Shown: positions 1 to 9,222 of the stretch, piece by piece
How the letters are laid out: each line of letters starts with the position of its first letter
Position numbering within the stretch: position 1 is the stretch's first letter
Origin: Candidatus Accumulibacter sp. ACC003
Lineage (GTDB): Bacteria > Pseudomonadota > Gammaproteobacteria > Burkholderiales > Rhodocyclaceae
Length of the DNA: 64,000 nt
NCBI RefSeq assembly: GCF_907163085.1
Contig: NZ_CAJQTX010000006.1
Location: 248,001 to 312,000 of the forward strand
Direction: 5' to 3'
Position numbers and translations under genes: made by a program
The notes under the pieces: model-generated
Seen by the model: only the letters and a program-made list of their open reading frames with translations
Database searches by the model: none
What the model was told of the DNA's origin: nothing

Positions 1-2
1 TG

Positions 3-2240
3 CACGTGCACCAGATCGAGGCGCTCGACGGCTACGTCCGCTTTCTCCAACAAACCCCGGGCGAGGTCGAGGAGCTGTTTCAGGACCTGCTGATTGGCGT
101 TACCAATTTCTTCCGCGACCCGGACGCTTTCCAGTTCCTTGACGAGCAGATCATCGGCAAGCTCTTTGCCAGCCGACCGGCGGACAGCGTGCTGCGCGTC
201 TGGGTGGTGGGATGTTCGACCGGCGAGGAAGCGTATTCGCTGGCGATCCTGCTGCAAGAACACATGGCGGCGCTCAAACAGTGCTACGCGGTGCAGATCT
301 TCGCCACCGACATCGATCGCCGGGCGATCGCCAACGCGCGTGCCGGCGTCTATCCGGCCGGCATCGCGGCCGACGTCTCGCCGCAGCGCCTGGCGCGCTT
401 TTTCACCAAAGAGCCGGGCGGCGCGTATCGGATTCACAAGAGTATTCGCGACCTGCTGATTTTTTCCGAGCAGGACGTCGCCAAAGACCCGCCGTTTTCC
501 CGACTCGACCTCATTACCTGCCGCAACCTCTTGATCTATCTCGACGCCGAGCTGCAAAGGAAACTGCTGCCGATGTTCCACTACGCGCTACGGCCGGGCG
601 GCGTGCTGTTCCTCGGCAGCTCCGAAAGCGTCGGCGACGCGACCAGTCTGTTCACCGTTGTCGACCGCAAGGCGAAGCTGTTCCAGCGCCGGGACGACGT
701 CAGCGGCGTGCAACATGCGTCCTTGAGCGGCTTGCTGCCGCCGAGTGGGCTACCGCGCGTCGGCGCAAAGAACGTATTCCCCGAGAAACGGCCTTTGCGC
801 GAGCTGACCGAACAGGCGCTGCTGCAGCAGCTGGCGCTGGCCGCCGCGCTGGTCAACGCGCAGGGCGATGTCTTCTATCTGCACGGTCGCAGTGGCGCCT
901 ACCTGGAGCCGGCGCCGGGCGAGGCGGGTATCAACAACATCGTCAAGATGGCACGCGAGGGCTTGCGACTCGAACTCGCGACGGCGCTGCACCGGGCGAG
1001 TTGCCGCCACGAGAGCGTCCGCGTCGATGGCCTGCGCGTCAAGAGCAGCGGTCACGTGGCGCGCGTCAACCTGCGCATCCAGCCGCTGGCGAACGACGGC
1101 GCGGCGCCATCGGCGTTGCCGATGTACCTGGTCATTCTCGAAGAGGCGCCCGGCGCTGATCCTGAAGCGCCGGCACTCGCCTCACTCGCCAACGGTGAAC
1201 TCGCCGCCGCCAGGGGTGGCGCGGTTGACGGCGACGCGCGGCTGGCGGCGGTCACCGAAGAACTGCGTGCACGCGACGAATACCTGCAGAGTGCGCACGA
1301 GGAACTCGAGACGGCGAACGAGGAACTCAAATCGTCGATCGAGGAAATGCAGTCGGTTAACGAAGAGCTGCAATCGACCAACGAGGAGTTGGAGACGTCC
1401 AAGGAGGAGTTGCAGTCGGTCAACGAAGAACTGGCGACGGTCAACACCGAGTTGCAGACCAAGGTCGCCGATTTGTCGCAGGCCAACAACGACATGAACA
1501 ACCTGCTGGCCGGCACCGGCATCGCGACGGTCTTCGTGGACCATCAGTTGCGCATCCTGCGCTTTACCCCGACGGCGGCGCAGATCATCAACCTGATCCA
1601 GAGTGACGTCGGGCGGCCGGTGGGACACATCGTCACCGACCTGATCAGCGGCGACGATCACCTGGTCGCCGACCTGCACGCGGTGCTCGACACGCTGGAG
1701 CCGAAAGAGGCGCAAGTGCAGACCAGGGCTGGCCAGTGGTACCTGTTGCGCATCCGGCCTTATCGCACGCTGGACAACGTCATCGAGGGTGCGGTGATCA
1801 CTTTTGTCGACATCACCGAGATCAAGCGCATCGAGGATGTGCTCGAGCAGGCCAGCACGGAACTCCGTCTGGCGGTCGTCGTGCGCGATGCCTTCGATGC
1901 CATCACCATGCAGGATCTGACCGGCCGAATCCGCGCCTGGAACCCGGCGGCGGTGCGGATGTACGGCTGGAGTGAAGCCGAAGCGTTGCTGCTGAACGTC
2001 CGCGAGCGCATTCCGGCGGCTTTGCGCGACGATGAACTGGCGCGCTTCGATCAACTGCATCGGCCCGAAACGCTGCCGCCGCAGCTGACGCAGCGCATCA
2101 CCCGCGACGGCGCGGTGCTTGACGTCTGGGTCAGCGCCAGCGCCTTGCTGAACGACGCCGGGCAGGTCTATGCGATTGCCACCACCGAACGCGCCAGCGA
2201 GCCAGCGATACTGGCCGCCGCCGCCGAGGTCAGCAGGTGA
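3..2240 (+). CDS. CheR-type methyltransferase with coiled coil and PAS domains (5' partial)
   Basis: The reading frame is open to the left edge, so the true start, and probably a CheB domain, lie outside the window. The visible N-terminal ~230 residues are a CheR chemoreceptor glutamate methyltransferase: the SAM-binding stretch VVGCSTGEEAYS is followed by the family motif LDLITCRNLLIYLD. A long Glu-rich coiled coil of repeated (A/S)xEELxS units follows (about residues 410-495), then a PAS domain (about 500-610) and a second PAS (about 620-735). No histidine kinase domain follows. Fusions of this CheB-CheR-coil-PAS type act in chemosensory-like signalling, often with a separate kinase. The stop overlaps the start of the next gene by 4 bp (GTGA), so the two are probably co-translated and share a pathway. 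Whether this is chemotaxis or another sensory output cannot be read from the window. Confidence 0.9.
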   Translation, partial: HVHQIEALDGYVRFLQQTPGEVEELFQDLLIGVTNFFRDPDAFQFLDEQIIGKLFASRPADSVLRVWVVGCSTGEEAYSLAILLQEHMAALKQCYAVQIFATDIDRRAIANARAGVYPAGIAADVSPQRLARFFTKEPGGAYRIHKSIRDLLIFSEQDVAKDPPFSRLDLITCRNLLIYLDAELQRKLLPMFHYALRPGGVLFLGSSESVGDATSLFTVVDRKAKLFQRRDDVSGVQHASLSGLLPPSGLPRVGAKNVFPEKRPLRELTEQALLQQLALAAALVNAQGDVFYLHGRSGAYLEPAPGEAGINNIVKMAREGLRLELATALHRASCRHESVRVDGLRVKSSGHVARVNLRIQPLANDGAAPSALPMYLVILEEAPGADPEAPALASLANGELAAARGGAVDGDARLAAVTEELRARDEYLQSAHEELETANEELKSSIEEMQSVNEELQSTNEELETSKEELQSVNEELATVNTELQTKVADLSQANNDMNNLLAGTGIATVFVDHQLRILRFTPTAAQIINLIQSDVGRPVGHIVTDLISGDDHLVADLHAVLDTLEPKEAQVQTRAGQWYLLRIRPYRTLDNVIEGAVITFVDITEIKRIEDVLEQASTELRLAVVVRDAFDAITMQDLTGRIRAWNPAAVRMYGWSEAEALLLNVRERIPAALRDDELARFDQLHRPETLPPQLTQRITRDGAVLDVWVSASALLNDAGQVYAIATTERASEPAILAAAAEVSR

Positions 2241-4174
2241 CTCGCCAGGAAAAAACCCCCGACGTCGCCGCGCTGCTGGCGGCGAAAAAACAGCTGAGTG
2301 CGCAGCAGGCGCTGCGCCGACGCGCGGAAAAGACGCTCCACGACGATGCCGATACGCCGCCGGAGAAGCTCGAGACGATGTCGCCGAAGGCGATCCAGAA
2401 AATGCTCCACGAACTGCAGGTGCACCAGATCGAACTGGAAATGCAGAACGAGGAGCTGCGCCGGGTGCAGCTTGACGTCGATGCCGCGCGGGCGCGCTAT
2501 TTCGAGATCTATGACCTGGCGCCGGTCGGCTACTGCACCGTCAGTGCCCTCGGCATGATCGTCGAGGCCAACCTCACGGCGGCGAACTTGCTGGGCGTCG
2601 CCCGCCGCGCGCTGGTCAGGCAGAGGATCAGTCGCTTCATTGCCAAAGGCGACCAGGACGTTTTCTACCGGCTCCGCCAGAGGCTTCGGGCGTCCGGCCA
2701 GCCGCAGACCTGCGAGCTGCACATGCGGCACGCCGACGACACGCCTTTCTGGGGGCAGCTGGAAGCGACCGTGGCGCACGAGGCCGACGGCGCCAGCGTC
2801 CTGCGCGTCGTGATCAGTGATATCAGCGAGAGCAAGACGGCCGCACGCGAGATCGAGAGTCTGGCCTACTTCGATTCTCTGACCAATCTGCCCAACCGCG
2901 TCCTCTTGCTCGATCATCTGAAACAGGTGATGAGCACCAGTCAGCGCAATGGCACTTTCGCCGCGCTGCTGTACATCGACCTCGATCGCTTCAAGAGGCT
3001 CAACGATACGCTCGGCCATGACCATGGCGACCTGCTGCTGCAGAGCGTCGCGCAACGCCTCACCGCCAATGTTCGTGAGTGCGACACGGTGGCCCGGTTC
3101 GGTGGCGACGAATTCGTGGTGCTGCTGGTCAGTCTCAGCAAGAACCAGAAAGAGGCGGCGATACAGACCGAAGTCATCGGCGAAAAGCTCCTCGCTGCGC
3201 TCAGTCGCCCGTATCAATTGGCAGAAATTGATCACCACAGTACGGCGAGTATCGGCGCGACCTTGTTCCGGGGGCAGGAAATTTCGACCGAGGCCTTGCT
3301 GAAACAGGCCGACGTGGCGATGTACAAGACCAAGGAAAGCGGCCGCAATCGATTCTCTTTCTTCGACCAGGCCTTGCAGCGTGTCGCCGTCGGCAACGCC
3401 AGCCAGGAGGACTGTCTGCGGCACGCGCTGCGCGAAAATGAGTTCGTCCTTCACTATCAGCCACAGGTCGCCGGCGATGGTCGCGTCATCGGCAGCGAAG
3501 CGCTGCTGCGCTGGCGGAGCCCCGAGCGCGGCATCGTTCTTCCCGCCGAGTTCATTCCGCTGGCTGAACGAAGCGGCCTGATTCTGCCCTTGGGTTACTG
3601 GGTTCTCGAAACGGCGTGCAGTCAGCTGGCGCTGTGGGCCAGGCGCAGCGACCTGGCGCAGCTGACGATCGCCGTGAACGTCAGCGCCCGGCAGTTCCAC
3701 GAATCGCGCTTTGCCGACAAGGTCCTGGCGATACTCGCGCAGACCGGTGCCAATCCGGCGCTGCTGAAGTTGGAACTGACCGAAAGCCTGCTGGTGGACA
3801 ACGTCGACGAGTTCATCGACAAGGTTTCCCGGATGAAGGCCTGGGGAATTCGGTTTTCTCTCGACGATTTCGGTACCGGCTATTCGTCGCTGTCTTACCT
3901 CAAGCGCCTGCCTCTGGATCAGTTGAAGATCGACCATTCCTTCGTTCGCGATGTACTCAGCGATAGCAGCGATGCGGCCATCGCCAGGACCATTGTCACG
4001 CTGGCGCACAGCGTTGGTCTCGGCGTCATCGCCGAGGGCGTGGACAGCGAAGGGCAACGGGCCTTTCTGGCGAGCGTCGGTTGTGACGCCTATCAGGGTT
4101 ATTTGTTCAGCCGGCCGCTGGCCATCGACGAGTTCGAGGAGTTCGCCCGCGAGGACTTCGCCCGGCGCCGCTGA
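2237..4174 (+). CDS. PAS-GGDEF-EAL cyclic-di-GMP turnover protein
   Basis: The 645-residue protein has an N-terminal helical segment, a PAS domain (about 85-200), a GGDEF domain (about 205-370) and an EAL domain (about 385-640). The diguanylate cyclase signature is intact (RFGGDEFVV), and an RxxD inhibitory site (RECD) lies five residues before it. The phosphodiesterase EAL signature is also intact (SEALLRW), with the downstream DDFGTGYSSL loop. Both activities are therefore possible on paper, and the PAS domain probably sets the balance. The GTG start is chosen because it overlaps the stop of the upstream CheR-PAS gene by 4 bp. No transmembrane segment is visible, so the protein is likely cytosolic. 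Confidence 0.93.
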   Translation: MTRQEKTPDVAALLAAKKQLSAQQALRRRAEKTLHDDADTPPEKLETMSPKAIQKMLHELQVHQIELEMQNEELRRVQLDVDAARARYFEIYDLAPVGYCTVSALGMIVEANLTAANLLGVARRALVRQRISRFIAKGDQDVFYRLRQRLRASGQPQTCELHMRHADDTPFWGQLEATVAHEADGASVLRVVISDISESKTAAREIESLAYFDSLTNLPNRVLLLDHLKQVMSTSQRNGTFAALLYIDLDRFKRLNDTLGHDHGDLLLQSVAQRLTANVRECDTVARFGGDEFVVLLVSLSKNQKEAAIQTEVIGEKLLAALSRPYQLAEIDHHSTASIGATLFRGQEISTEALLKQADVAMYKTKESGRNRFSFFDQALQRVAVGNASQEDCLRHALRENEFVLHYQPQVAGDGRVIGSEALLRWRSPERGIVLPAEFIPLAERSGLILPLGYWVLETACSQLALWARRSDLAQLTIAVNVSARQFHESRFADKVLAILAQTGANPALLKLELTESLLVDNVDEFIDKVSRMKAWGIRFSLDDFGTGYSSLSYLKRLPLDQLKIDHSFVRDVLSDSSDAAIARTIVTLAHSVGLGVIAEGVDSEGQRAFLASVGCDAYQGYLFSRPLAIDEFEEFAREDFARRR

Positions 4175-4314
4175 GCGGCGTCGGCAAAGCTTGCCCGTGC
4201 CCTAGCCGGCGACGCGGCCAGCCCGCGGGCTTGGCGATCTCGCTTGGCCCATCGGCCGGTGAGCCGAGCGGGCATTCGGGATAGAATCGCCGATTATTTC
4301 TGCGAAAGCATCGC

Positions 4315-5631
4315 ATGCCCATCGGAATCATTGCCTCGCTGGACCACGAGGGACGCGGCGTCACGACCCTCGAGGGCAAGACGGTGTTCGTCACCGGCGC
4401 CTTGCCGGGCGAACGCGTCGAATACGCCGTCTACCGTCGCCAACCCACCTACGAGCAGGCGCGCAGCCTGCGTGTCCTGGACGAATCGGCGGCGCGCGTG
4501 CGGCCGCGTTGCCCGCACTTCGGCGTCTGCGGCGGTTGCAGCATGCAGCATCTTGACGCCGACGCACAGGTGGCCGCCAAGCAGCGGCTGCTCGAGGACA
4601 ATCTGCGGCATATCGGCGAACTCACGGCCGCGCAACTCTACGCGCCGATTCATGGGCCGGCGTGGGCTTACCGCGGCCGCGCCCGCCTGTCGGTTCGCCA
4701 TGTACCCAAGAAGGGCGGCGTGCTGGTCGGCTTCCACGAGCGCAACAGCCGCTACGTCGCCGACATGCGCCAGTGCGAAATCCTGCCCGCGCATCTTTCG
4801 GCGCTGCTGCTGCCGCTACGCGAGCTGATCGCTGCGCTGTCGATCCGCGACCGTCTGCCGCAGATCGAGGTGGCCGTCGGCGAGCGGATAACGGCGCTGG
4901 TCTTGCGTGTTCTCGAAGCACCGAGCGCCGACGACGAGACGCTGCTGCGCGATTTTGCCGACCGCCACGGCGTGGTCTTCTACCTGCAGCCGCAAGGGCC
5001 GGCCAGCGCTTACCGCTTCCATCCGCTAGCTGCGCCGCCGCTTTCGTATCTGCTCCCCGACTTCGGCGTCGAGCATTTTTTCTTGCCGACCGAGTTCACG
5101 CAGGTCAATCATTCGATCAATCGGGTGCTGGTACGGCGCGCGATGCGGCTGCTCGATCCGCAACCCGGCGAGCGCGTCGGCGACATGTTTTGCGGGCTCG
5201 GCAACTTCGCGCTGGCGATGGCTCGCTGTGGCGCACAGGTTCTCGGCGTCGAGGGCAGCGCCGAGCTGGTCGGCCGGGCCGCCGAGAACGCCGCGGCGAA
5301 TGGCCTGGACGCTCTCGTCGAGTATCGGGTCGCCAACCTCTTCGCAGCGACCGCAGAAAGCGTCGCCGCTTTCGGCAAGCTCGACAAGATGCTGATCGAT
5401 CCGCCGCGCGACGGCGCGCTCGAACTCGTCAAGGCGCTCGCCGCCGATGCTCGCGATCGCCCGCGGCGCATCGTTTACGTCTCGTGCAGCCCGTCGACTC
5501 TGGCGCGTGATGCGGCCATCCTGGTTGGCCAGAAGGGTTATCGCCTGGCTGGCGCCGGCGTCGTCAACATGTTTCCGCACACCTCGCACGTCGAGTCGAT
5601 CGCGCTGTTCGAGCGCGTCGCCGCGCCTTGA
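4315..5631 (+). CDS. rlmD: 23S rRNA (uracil-C5)-methyltransferase RlmD
   Basis: The 438-residue protein matches the RumA/RlmD family, which methylates U1939 of 23S rRNA using SAM. An N-terminal TRAM-like segment ([12 protein letters not shown]) precedes a 4Fe-4S cysteine cluster, [10 protein letters not shown], with a further Cys in DMRQCEIL. The SAM site [15 protein letters not shown] and the catalytic motif [14 protein letters not shown], containing the nucleophilic Cys, are intact. Length is normal for the family. RlmC/RlmCD and TrmA are the close relatives it could be confused with; the N-terminal cluster argues for RlmD. It stands alone, with about 140 bp before it, and faces a convergent operon on the minus strand. 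Confidence 0.92.
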   Translation: MPIGIIASLDHEGRGVTTLEGKTVFVTGALPGERVEYAVYRRQPTYEQARSLRVLDESAARVRPRCPHFGVCGGCSMQHLDADAQVAAKQRLLEDNLRHIGELTAAQLYAPIHGPAWAYRGRARLSVRHVPKKGGVLVGFHERNSRYVADMRQCEILPAHLSALLLPLRELIAALSIRDRLPQIEVAVGERITALVLRVLEAPSADDETLLRDFADRHGVVFYLQPQGPASAYRFHPLAAPPLSYLLPDFGVEHFFLPTEFTQVNHSINRVLVRRAMRLLDPQPGERVGDMFCGLGNFALAMARCGAQVLGVEGSAELVGRAAENAAANGLDALVEYRVANLFAATAESVAAFGKLDKMLIDPPRDGALELVKALAADARDRPRRIVYVSCSPSTLARDAAILVGQKGYRLAGAGVVNMFPHTSHVESIALFERVAAP

Positions 5632-5638
5632 CCCGAAC

Positions 5639-5673
5639 CGCTGGCGCGCCTGACGCCGTCAGACGCGCCAGCG
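5639..5673. terminator. convergent hairpin, probable bidirectional terminator
   Basis: A perfect 10-bp inverted repeat (CGCTGGCGCG / CGCGCCAGCG) encloses a smaller palindrome, TGACGCCGTCA. It sits in the short gap between convergent rlmD and the DUF2950 gene. There is no long T tract, so termination is inferred from position and stem strength. Confidence 0.6.
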
Positions 5674-5680
5674 GCGAGGG

Positions 5681-6631
5681 CTAATGCACGGCCGTCCAGC
5701 TGGCATCGGGATTGTAGCTACGCATCTTGAGCGCCGCCGTCGCGGTATTCTTGCCCAGGTCTTTCTGGTAGACCGTACCGTCGTGGTTGACGATGAAGGT
5801 CATGATTCCCGAGGCGTCGTAGCGGGCAGGATAGGCGAGAACCGCAAAGCCGCCGATCATCTTGTCGTCGACCAGATAGCTGTAGGCGCCGCCGGGCGCG
5901 TTCTTGCCCTCGGCGGTCAGCATCCGGTAGCGATAGCCGTGATAAGGCCTCGGCTCGACGTCCGTGGCTTTGCTGCCGGAGTAGCCCTCGCGCGCCGCAT
6001 CGGCGACCAGCGGTCCCAGCGGGCTGGGCGGCTGACCTTCCTCGACGGGCCAGTACAGCCCATCCCGGTGGCCCTTGCTCGACAAGAAACGACGCGCGTA
6101 GTCGTTGTAGCCGTTGCCGTCCATATCGTCAGCGGCGTACTCACGTTGCGCATCGACGATCGCCAGCAGCGTCTGGATGGTGTCAAGCTCATTGCGGCCG
6201 ATGCGCCGGTTGGTAATCTCCTCGCGGCCGGCTTCGGCATCGAATACCCAGCCGTCGCTGCGGTGCACCAGAGGTGCCGGGAAAGACCAGTCGCTGTCGC
6301 CGACCAGCAGCTCGGCCTGGCCATTCGGGGTCTCGCTGATGCTGTGCTTCTGATCGTAGGCGGCGAGGAATTTCTTCCAGTCCTCGCGGTCGGCGACGCC
6401 GTCGCCGCTGAACAGCCAGCGCCGCGAGTTCGGGCCGACGACCGCCAGTAGCGCTTCCGGATCTTCGGTGCGGACGGCTTCGGCGAGCGCCGTGGCGGCG
6501 TCGGCAGGGCTTGCAAAAGTACTGTGAACGACCTTCTGCGCAGGCGCTGTCGCTGGCGCGGCGAGCGTTGGGGCGGCTGTCGCGAACATCAGGGCGACCG
6601 CCAGCGTCTTCATCGTGTGCTTGAGTTTCAT
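5681..6631 (-). CDS. exported DUF2950 family protein
   Basis: The 316-residue protein begins with a signal peptide (MKLKHTMKTLAVALMFATA, cleavage expected near ATA-AP) and matches the DUF2950 family. The start is chosen at ATG 6631, with GGAGAA just upstream; the open frame extends further but would run into the neighbouring gene. The body contains family-typical segments such as DMDGNGYNDYARRF and DGLYWPV, and ends with AALKMRSYNPDASW. No catalytic residues are assigned to the family. It lies 37 bp downstream of a DUF3300 gene on the same strand; these two families commonly occur as neighbours, which suggests a joint cell-envelope role. The biochemical function is unknown. Confidence 0.8.
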   Translation of the reverse strand: MKLKHTMKTLAVALMFATAAPTLAAPATAPAQKVVHSTFASPADAATALAEAVRTEDPEALLAVVGPNSRRWLFSGDGVADREDWKKFLAAYDQKHSISETPNGQAELLVGDSDWSFPAPLVHRSDGWVFDAEAGREEITNRRIGRNELDTIQTLLAIVDAQREYAADDMDGNGYNDYARRFLSSKGHRDGLYWPVEEGQPPSPLGPLVADAAREGYSGSKATDVEPRPYHGYRYRMLTAEGKNAPGGAYSYLVDDKMIGGFAVLAYPARYDASGIMTFIVNHDGTVYQKDLGKNTATAALKMRSYNPDASWTAVH

Positions 6632-6668
6632 CGTCTTGTTCTCCGCTGAAATGGGGGGGCAGGGCGCT

Positions 6669-8006
6669 CTAGCGACCACGGCCGCCACCGCCACGACCAC
6701 CGCCACCGCCACCACGATGACCGCCGCCACCACCGCCGCGGTTGCTCATCTGGGCGCGGCTGGCGTTGCCGCGCTGGCTGGCTTCGCGCGTCGAGCGGCC
6801 ATTGCCGGCACCGGAGAAAGCACCGCCGCCTGCTCGACTGCTGGCATTGTTGCGCGCCGTGTCCATACGGTTGCCGGCATTCGCTCTGGCGCCACCGCTG
6901 TCGATGCGCTGGCCGGCATTCGCCCTGGCGCCGCCGTCCATGCGCTGGCCGGCGTTCGCCCGTCCTGCACCGGCGGCGACGGCCTTGTCGCGGGTCGCCG
7001 CGCTGGCGCCGCGATTGGCGTTGCGGGCGCGATCGTTCAGCTCGCCGCGGTCCATTCCCTTGAGGTCCGAGCGGCCGCTGTCGGCGCGGCCGCGGAAATT
7101 CTCGCGCGCCTGCGCTGCCGAGGCGTTGCCGCCGCGATTGTACTGGCGCGCGACGTTCTGGTCGCGATAGGCGACGCCGCGCCGGTGGTTCACGTTGTGG
7201 TTCCAGTTGTTGTTGCTGATCCGCGTGCGGTTGAACGAGTTGTAACGATTGACGTTGACGTTGACGCTGCTGCGCCCCCAACCCCAGTTGCACGCTCCCC
7301 AGATCGCCGCGCCGACGAGAACGCCGGTGGCGAAGACCAGGCCGGGCGGATAGACGTAGGCTGGCGGATACATGTAGTAGGGCGGCGTCGGATACCACCA
7401 GCTGCCGTAGACCACGCTCGGGTTGTAGGTCGGAACGTAGACCACCTCGGGCTTCGGCGACTCGACGACGTAAATCGTCTGACTGCCCTGCGTCTCGGTT
7501 TTCACCACCTGCTGGTCGCTCGACTTGAGGTTGCCGGTGGCGTCGGCGCGGGCGCGCAAGGCCTGCACGGTGTCCATCACCGCCTGCTGCTGGGCGAGGA
7601 AGGCATCACCGAGTTTCTGCGTCCAGCTGAGGTTGTCGTTCATCTGCTTGAGCACTTCCGGCACCGAAGTCAGCGACTTGACCGCCGGGTCCCATTGCTG
7701 CCTGCTCATCGCGTCCTCAAACGCCGTGCCGTTGAGCCTGGCGTTGGCTTTCGACCAGCGCGCCGCTTCAACGACTTCCAGCGGATACGTCGAGGCCATC
7801 AGGATCTGCGCCAGCAGCGCGTCGGGATAGAGCGCAATCGGCGCCAGCAGCCGGTCGAGGTCCTCCTGCGAGAAGGTCTGCGGCGCCGGAGCTGCCGACG
7901 CCGCTTGCGGCGCCGCCGTCGCCGGGGATTGCTGCGCCATCGTCGGTGACACCGCGAGCAGCAGTGCCGAAAGCAGCGCACACGACCGGGAATATTTTGA
8001 GTTCAT
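6669..8006 (-). CDS. exported DUF3300 family protein with Gly/Arg/Asn-rich tail
   Basis: The 445-residue protein starts at ATG 8006 (GAGG upstream) with a signal peptide (LLSALLLAVSPTMAQQ). The DUF3300 domain follows (about residues 45-250): LAPIALYPDALLAQILMAST is the family's leading signature, then MSRQQWDPAVKSL and VVYVPTYNPSVVYG. A Tyr/Pro-rich hydrophobic stretch (about 215-245) may be a membrane or surface segment. The last ~170 residues are low complexity, with Asn/Arg/Gly/Ser repeats of the form GARANAGQR and a Gly-rich end. Function is unknown; the tail suggests nucleic-acid or surface polymer binding, but that is speculation. It is the first gene of a two-gene unit with the DUF2950 gene. 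Confidence 0.82.
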   Translation of the reverse strand: MNSKYSRSCALLSALLLAVSPTMAQQSPATAAPQAASAAPAPQTFSQEDLDRLLAPIALYPDALLAQILMASTYPLEVVEAARWSKANARLNGTAFEDAMSRQQWDPAVKSLTSVPEVLKQMNDNLSWTQKLGDAFLAQQQAVMDTVQALRARADATGNLKSSDQQVVKTETQGSQTIYVVESPKPEVVYVPTYNPSVVYGSWWYPTPPYYMYPPAYVYPPGLVFATGVLVGAAIWGACNWGWGRSSVNVNVNRYNSFNRTRISNNNWNHNVNHRRGVAYRDQNVARQYNRGGNASAAQARENFRGRADSGRSDLKGMDRGELNDRARNANRGASAATRDKAVAAGAGRANAGQRMDGGARANAGQRIDSGGARANAGNRMDTARNNASSRAGGGAFSGAGNGRSTREASQRGNASRAQMSNRGGGGGGHRGGGGGGRGGGGRGR

Positions 8007-8270
8007 CGAGAATCCTCGGATACAAAACAATGATTTACGAGAGAATCGACAAGGGCCAGTGGCGATCTCACGCGGCCAGCGTTCGAGCGACCAGGGGCGA
8101 TTACTTCGCCAGCATATCCGCTGCACGGCTAGCTTGCCAGGTTTACCTTGCTGGCGATCGTCAAGCGGCCCTTCGCCAAGGCTCCACTATTCTCGCGGCG
8201 GCGCGCCGGACTTCGTTTGCGCAAGCGGCCGCCATCGCCGCGATCCAGGCAGCGGCCTGCCGGCCAAGAC

Positions 8271-9197
8271 TTACTGGTGCATGCGCATCAGCGTGCTCTT
8301 GCCGAAGAGGCTCTCGACGAGGTCCACGGCCAATTCTGCCGTCATGTTGCGCAGGTCCAGAGCGGGGTTGAGTTCGACGATGTCGAGCGAACCCAGCCGG
8401 CCGGTATCGGCGATCATTTCCATGCACAGTTGTGCCTCGCGGTAGGTCGGGCCGCCGCGTACCGTGGTCGCCACGCCCGGCGCGATTTCCGGATCGAGGA
8501 AATCGACGTCGAGGCTGACGTGCAAGTGCGTTTCCGAATCGACGCCGGCGAGCGCCTGCTCCATCGTTTGGCGCATGCCGACCTCGTCAACGTAGCGCAT
8601 GTCGAAAACTTCGATGCCGAGTTCGGCGAGGAAGCGCTTTTCGCCTTCGTCGACGCTACGAATGCCGATCTGGCGGAATTCGTGCGGCGACATCGCCGGT
8701 ACGTGACCGCCGATTTCTATCAGCGGCGTTGGGCCGTGCCCGCACAGGCAAGCTCCCGGCATGCCATGGATGTTGCCGCTGGGGGTCATCGTCGCGGTGT
8801 TGAAGTCGGCGTGTGCGTCGAACCACAACACCCGCAGGGTCCGCCCGCTGTCGCGGCAATGGCGCGCGACGGCGCTGATCGAACCGATCGCCAGGCAGTG
8901 GTCGCCGCCGAGCATGATCGGCAGGCGCCCGTCCTGCAGTTCGCCATGCACCGCCTGGTGCACGCTGCGGTTCCAGGCGACGACTTCACGCATGTTGCGA
9001 AAACCATCGACCGCCGGCAAGTCAGGGTTGGCCGGGCCGCTGAGGTTGCCGCAATCCCTGACCTCGACACCAAACTGGGCGATCGCCCTGGCGATGCCGG
9101 CGACGCGCAGCGCCTCCGGCCCCATGCGGGCGCCCGGCGTTCCGGCACCGACGTCGGTGGGAACGCCGATCAGGCTGACGGCAAGAGTGCTCGGCAC
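8271..9197 (-). CDS. rocF: arginase
   Basis: The 308-residue protein hydrolyses L-arginine to ornithine and urea. All Mn-binding motifs are visible: GGDHCLAIGS, WFDAHADFNT and SLDVDFLDP, with a late conserved Glu in DIVELNPALD. Length is normal. The start is set at GTG 9197, where a good AGGAG lies upstream; the frame is open further but would enter the ornithine cyclodeaminase gene. It lies 25 bp downstream of that gene on the same strand, so arginine would be turned via ornithine into proline. Agmatinase is the main alternative, but the N-terminal segment LIGVPTDVGAGTPG and the neighbour favour arginase. Confidence 0.9.
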   Translation of the reverse strand: MPSTLAVSLIGVPTDVGAGTPGARMGPEALRVAGIARAIAQFGVEVRDCGNLSGPANPDLPAVDGFRNMREVVAWNRSVHQAVHGELQDGRLPIMLGGDHCLAIGSISAVARHCRDSGRTLRVLWFDAHADFNTATMTPSGNIHGMPGACLCGHGPTPLIEIGGHVPAMSPHEFRQIGIRSVDEGEKRFLAELGIEVFDMRYVDEVGMRQTMEQALAGVDSETHLHVSLDVDFLDPEIAPGVATTVRGGPTYREAQLCMEMIADTGRLGSLDIVELNPALDLRNMTAELAVDLVESLFGKSTLMRMHQ

Positions 9198-9222
9198 AGG
9201 CTGCAATCTCCTCGTTGATGAA

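Noticed and set aside
2168-4057. 629-codon open frame on the minus strand opposite the GGDEF-EAL gene
   Set aside because: It is the antisense shadow of a high-GC gene with clear domains; its translation has no recognisable domain and is dominated by codons forced by the opposite frame.
6615-7949. 444-codon plus-strand frame opposite the DUF3300 gene, rich in Ala/Thr/Val
   Set aside because: The low complexity mirrors the Gly/Arg-rich tail of the DUF3300 protein; the minus-strand gene has a signal peptide, ribosome-binding site and family motifs.
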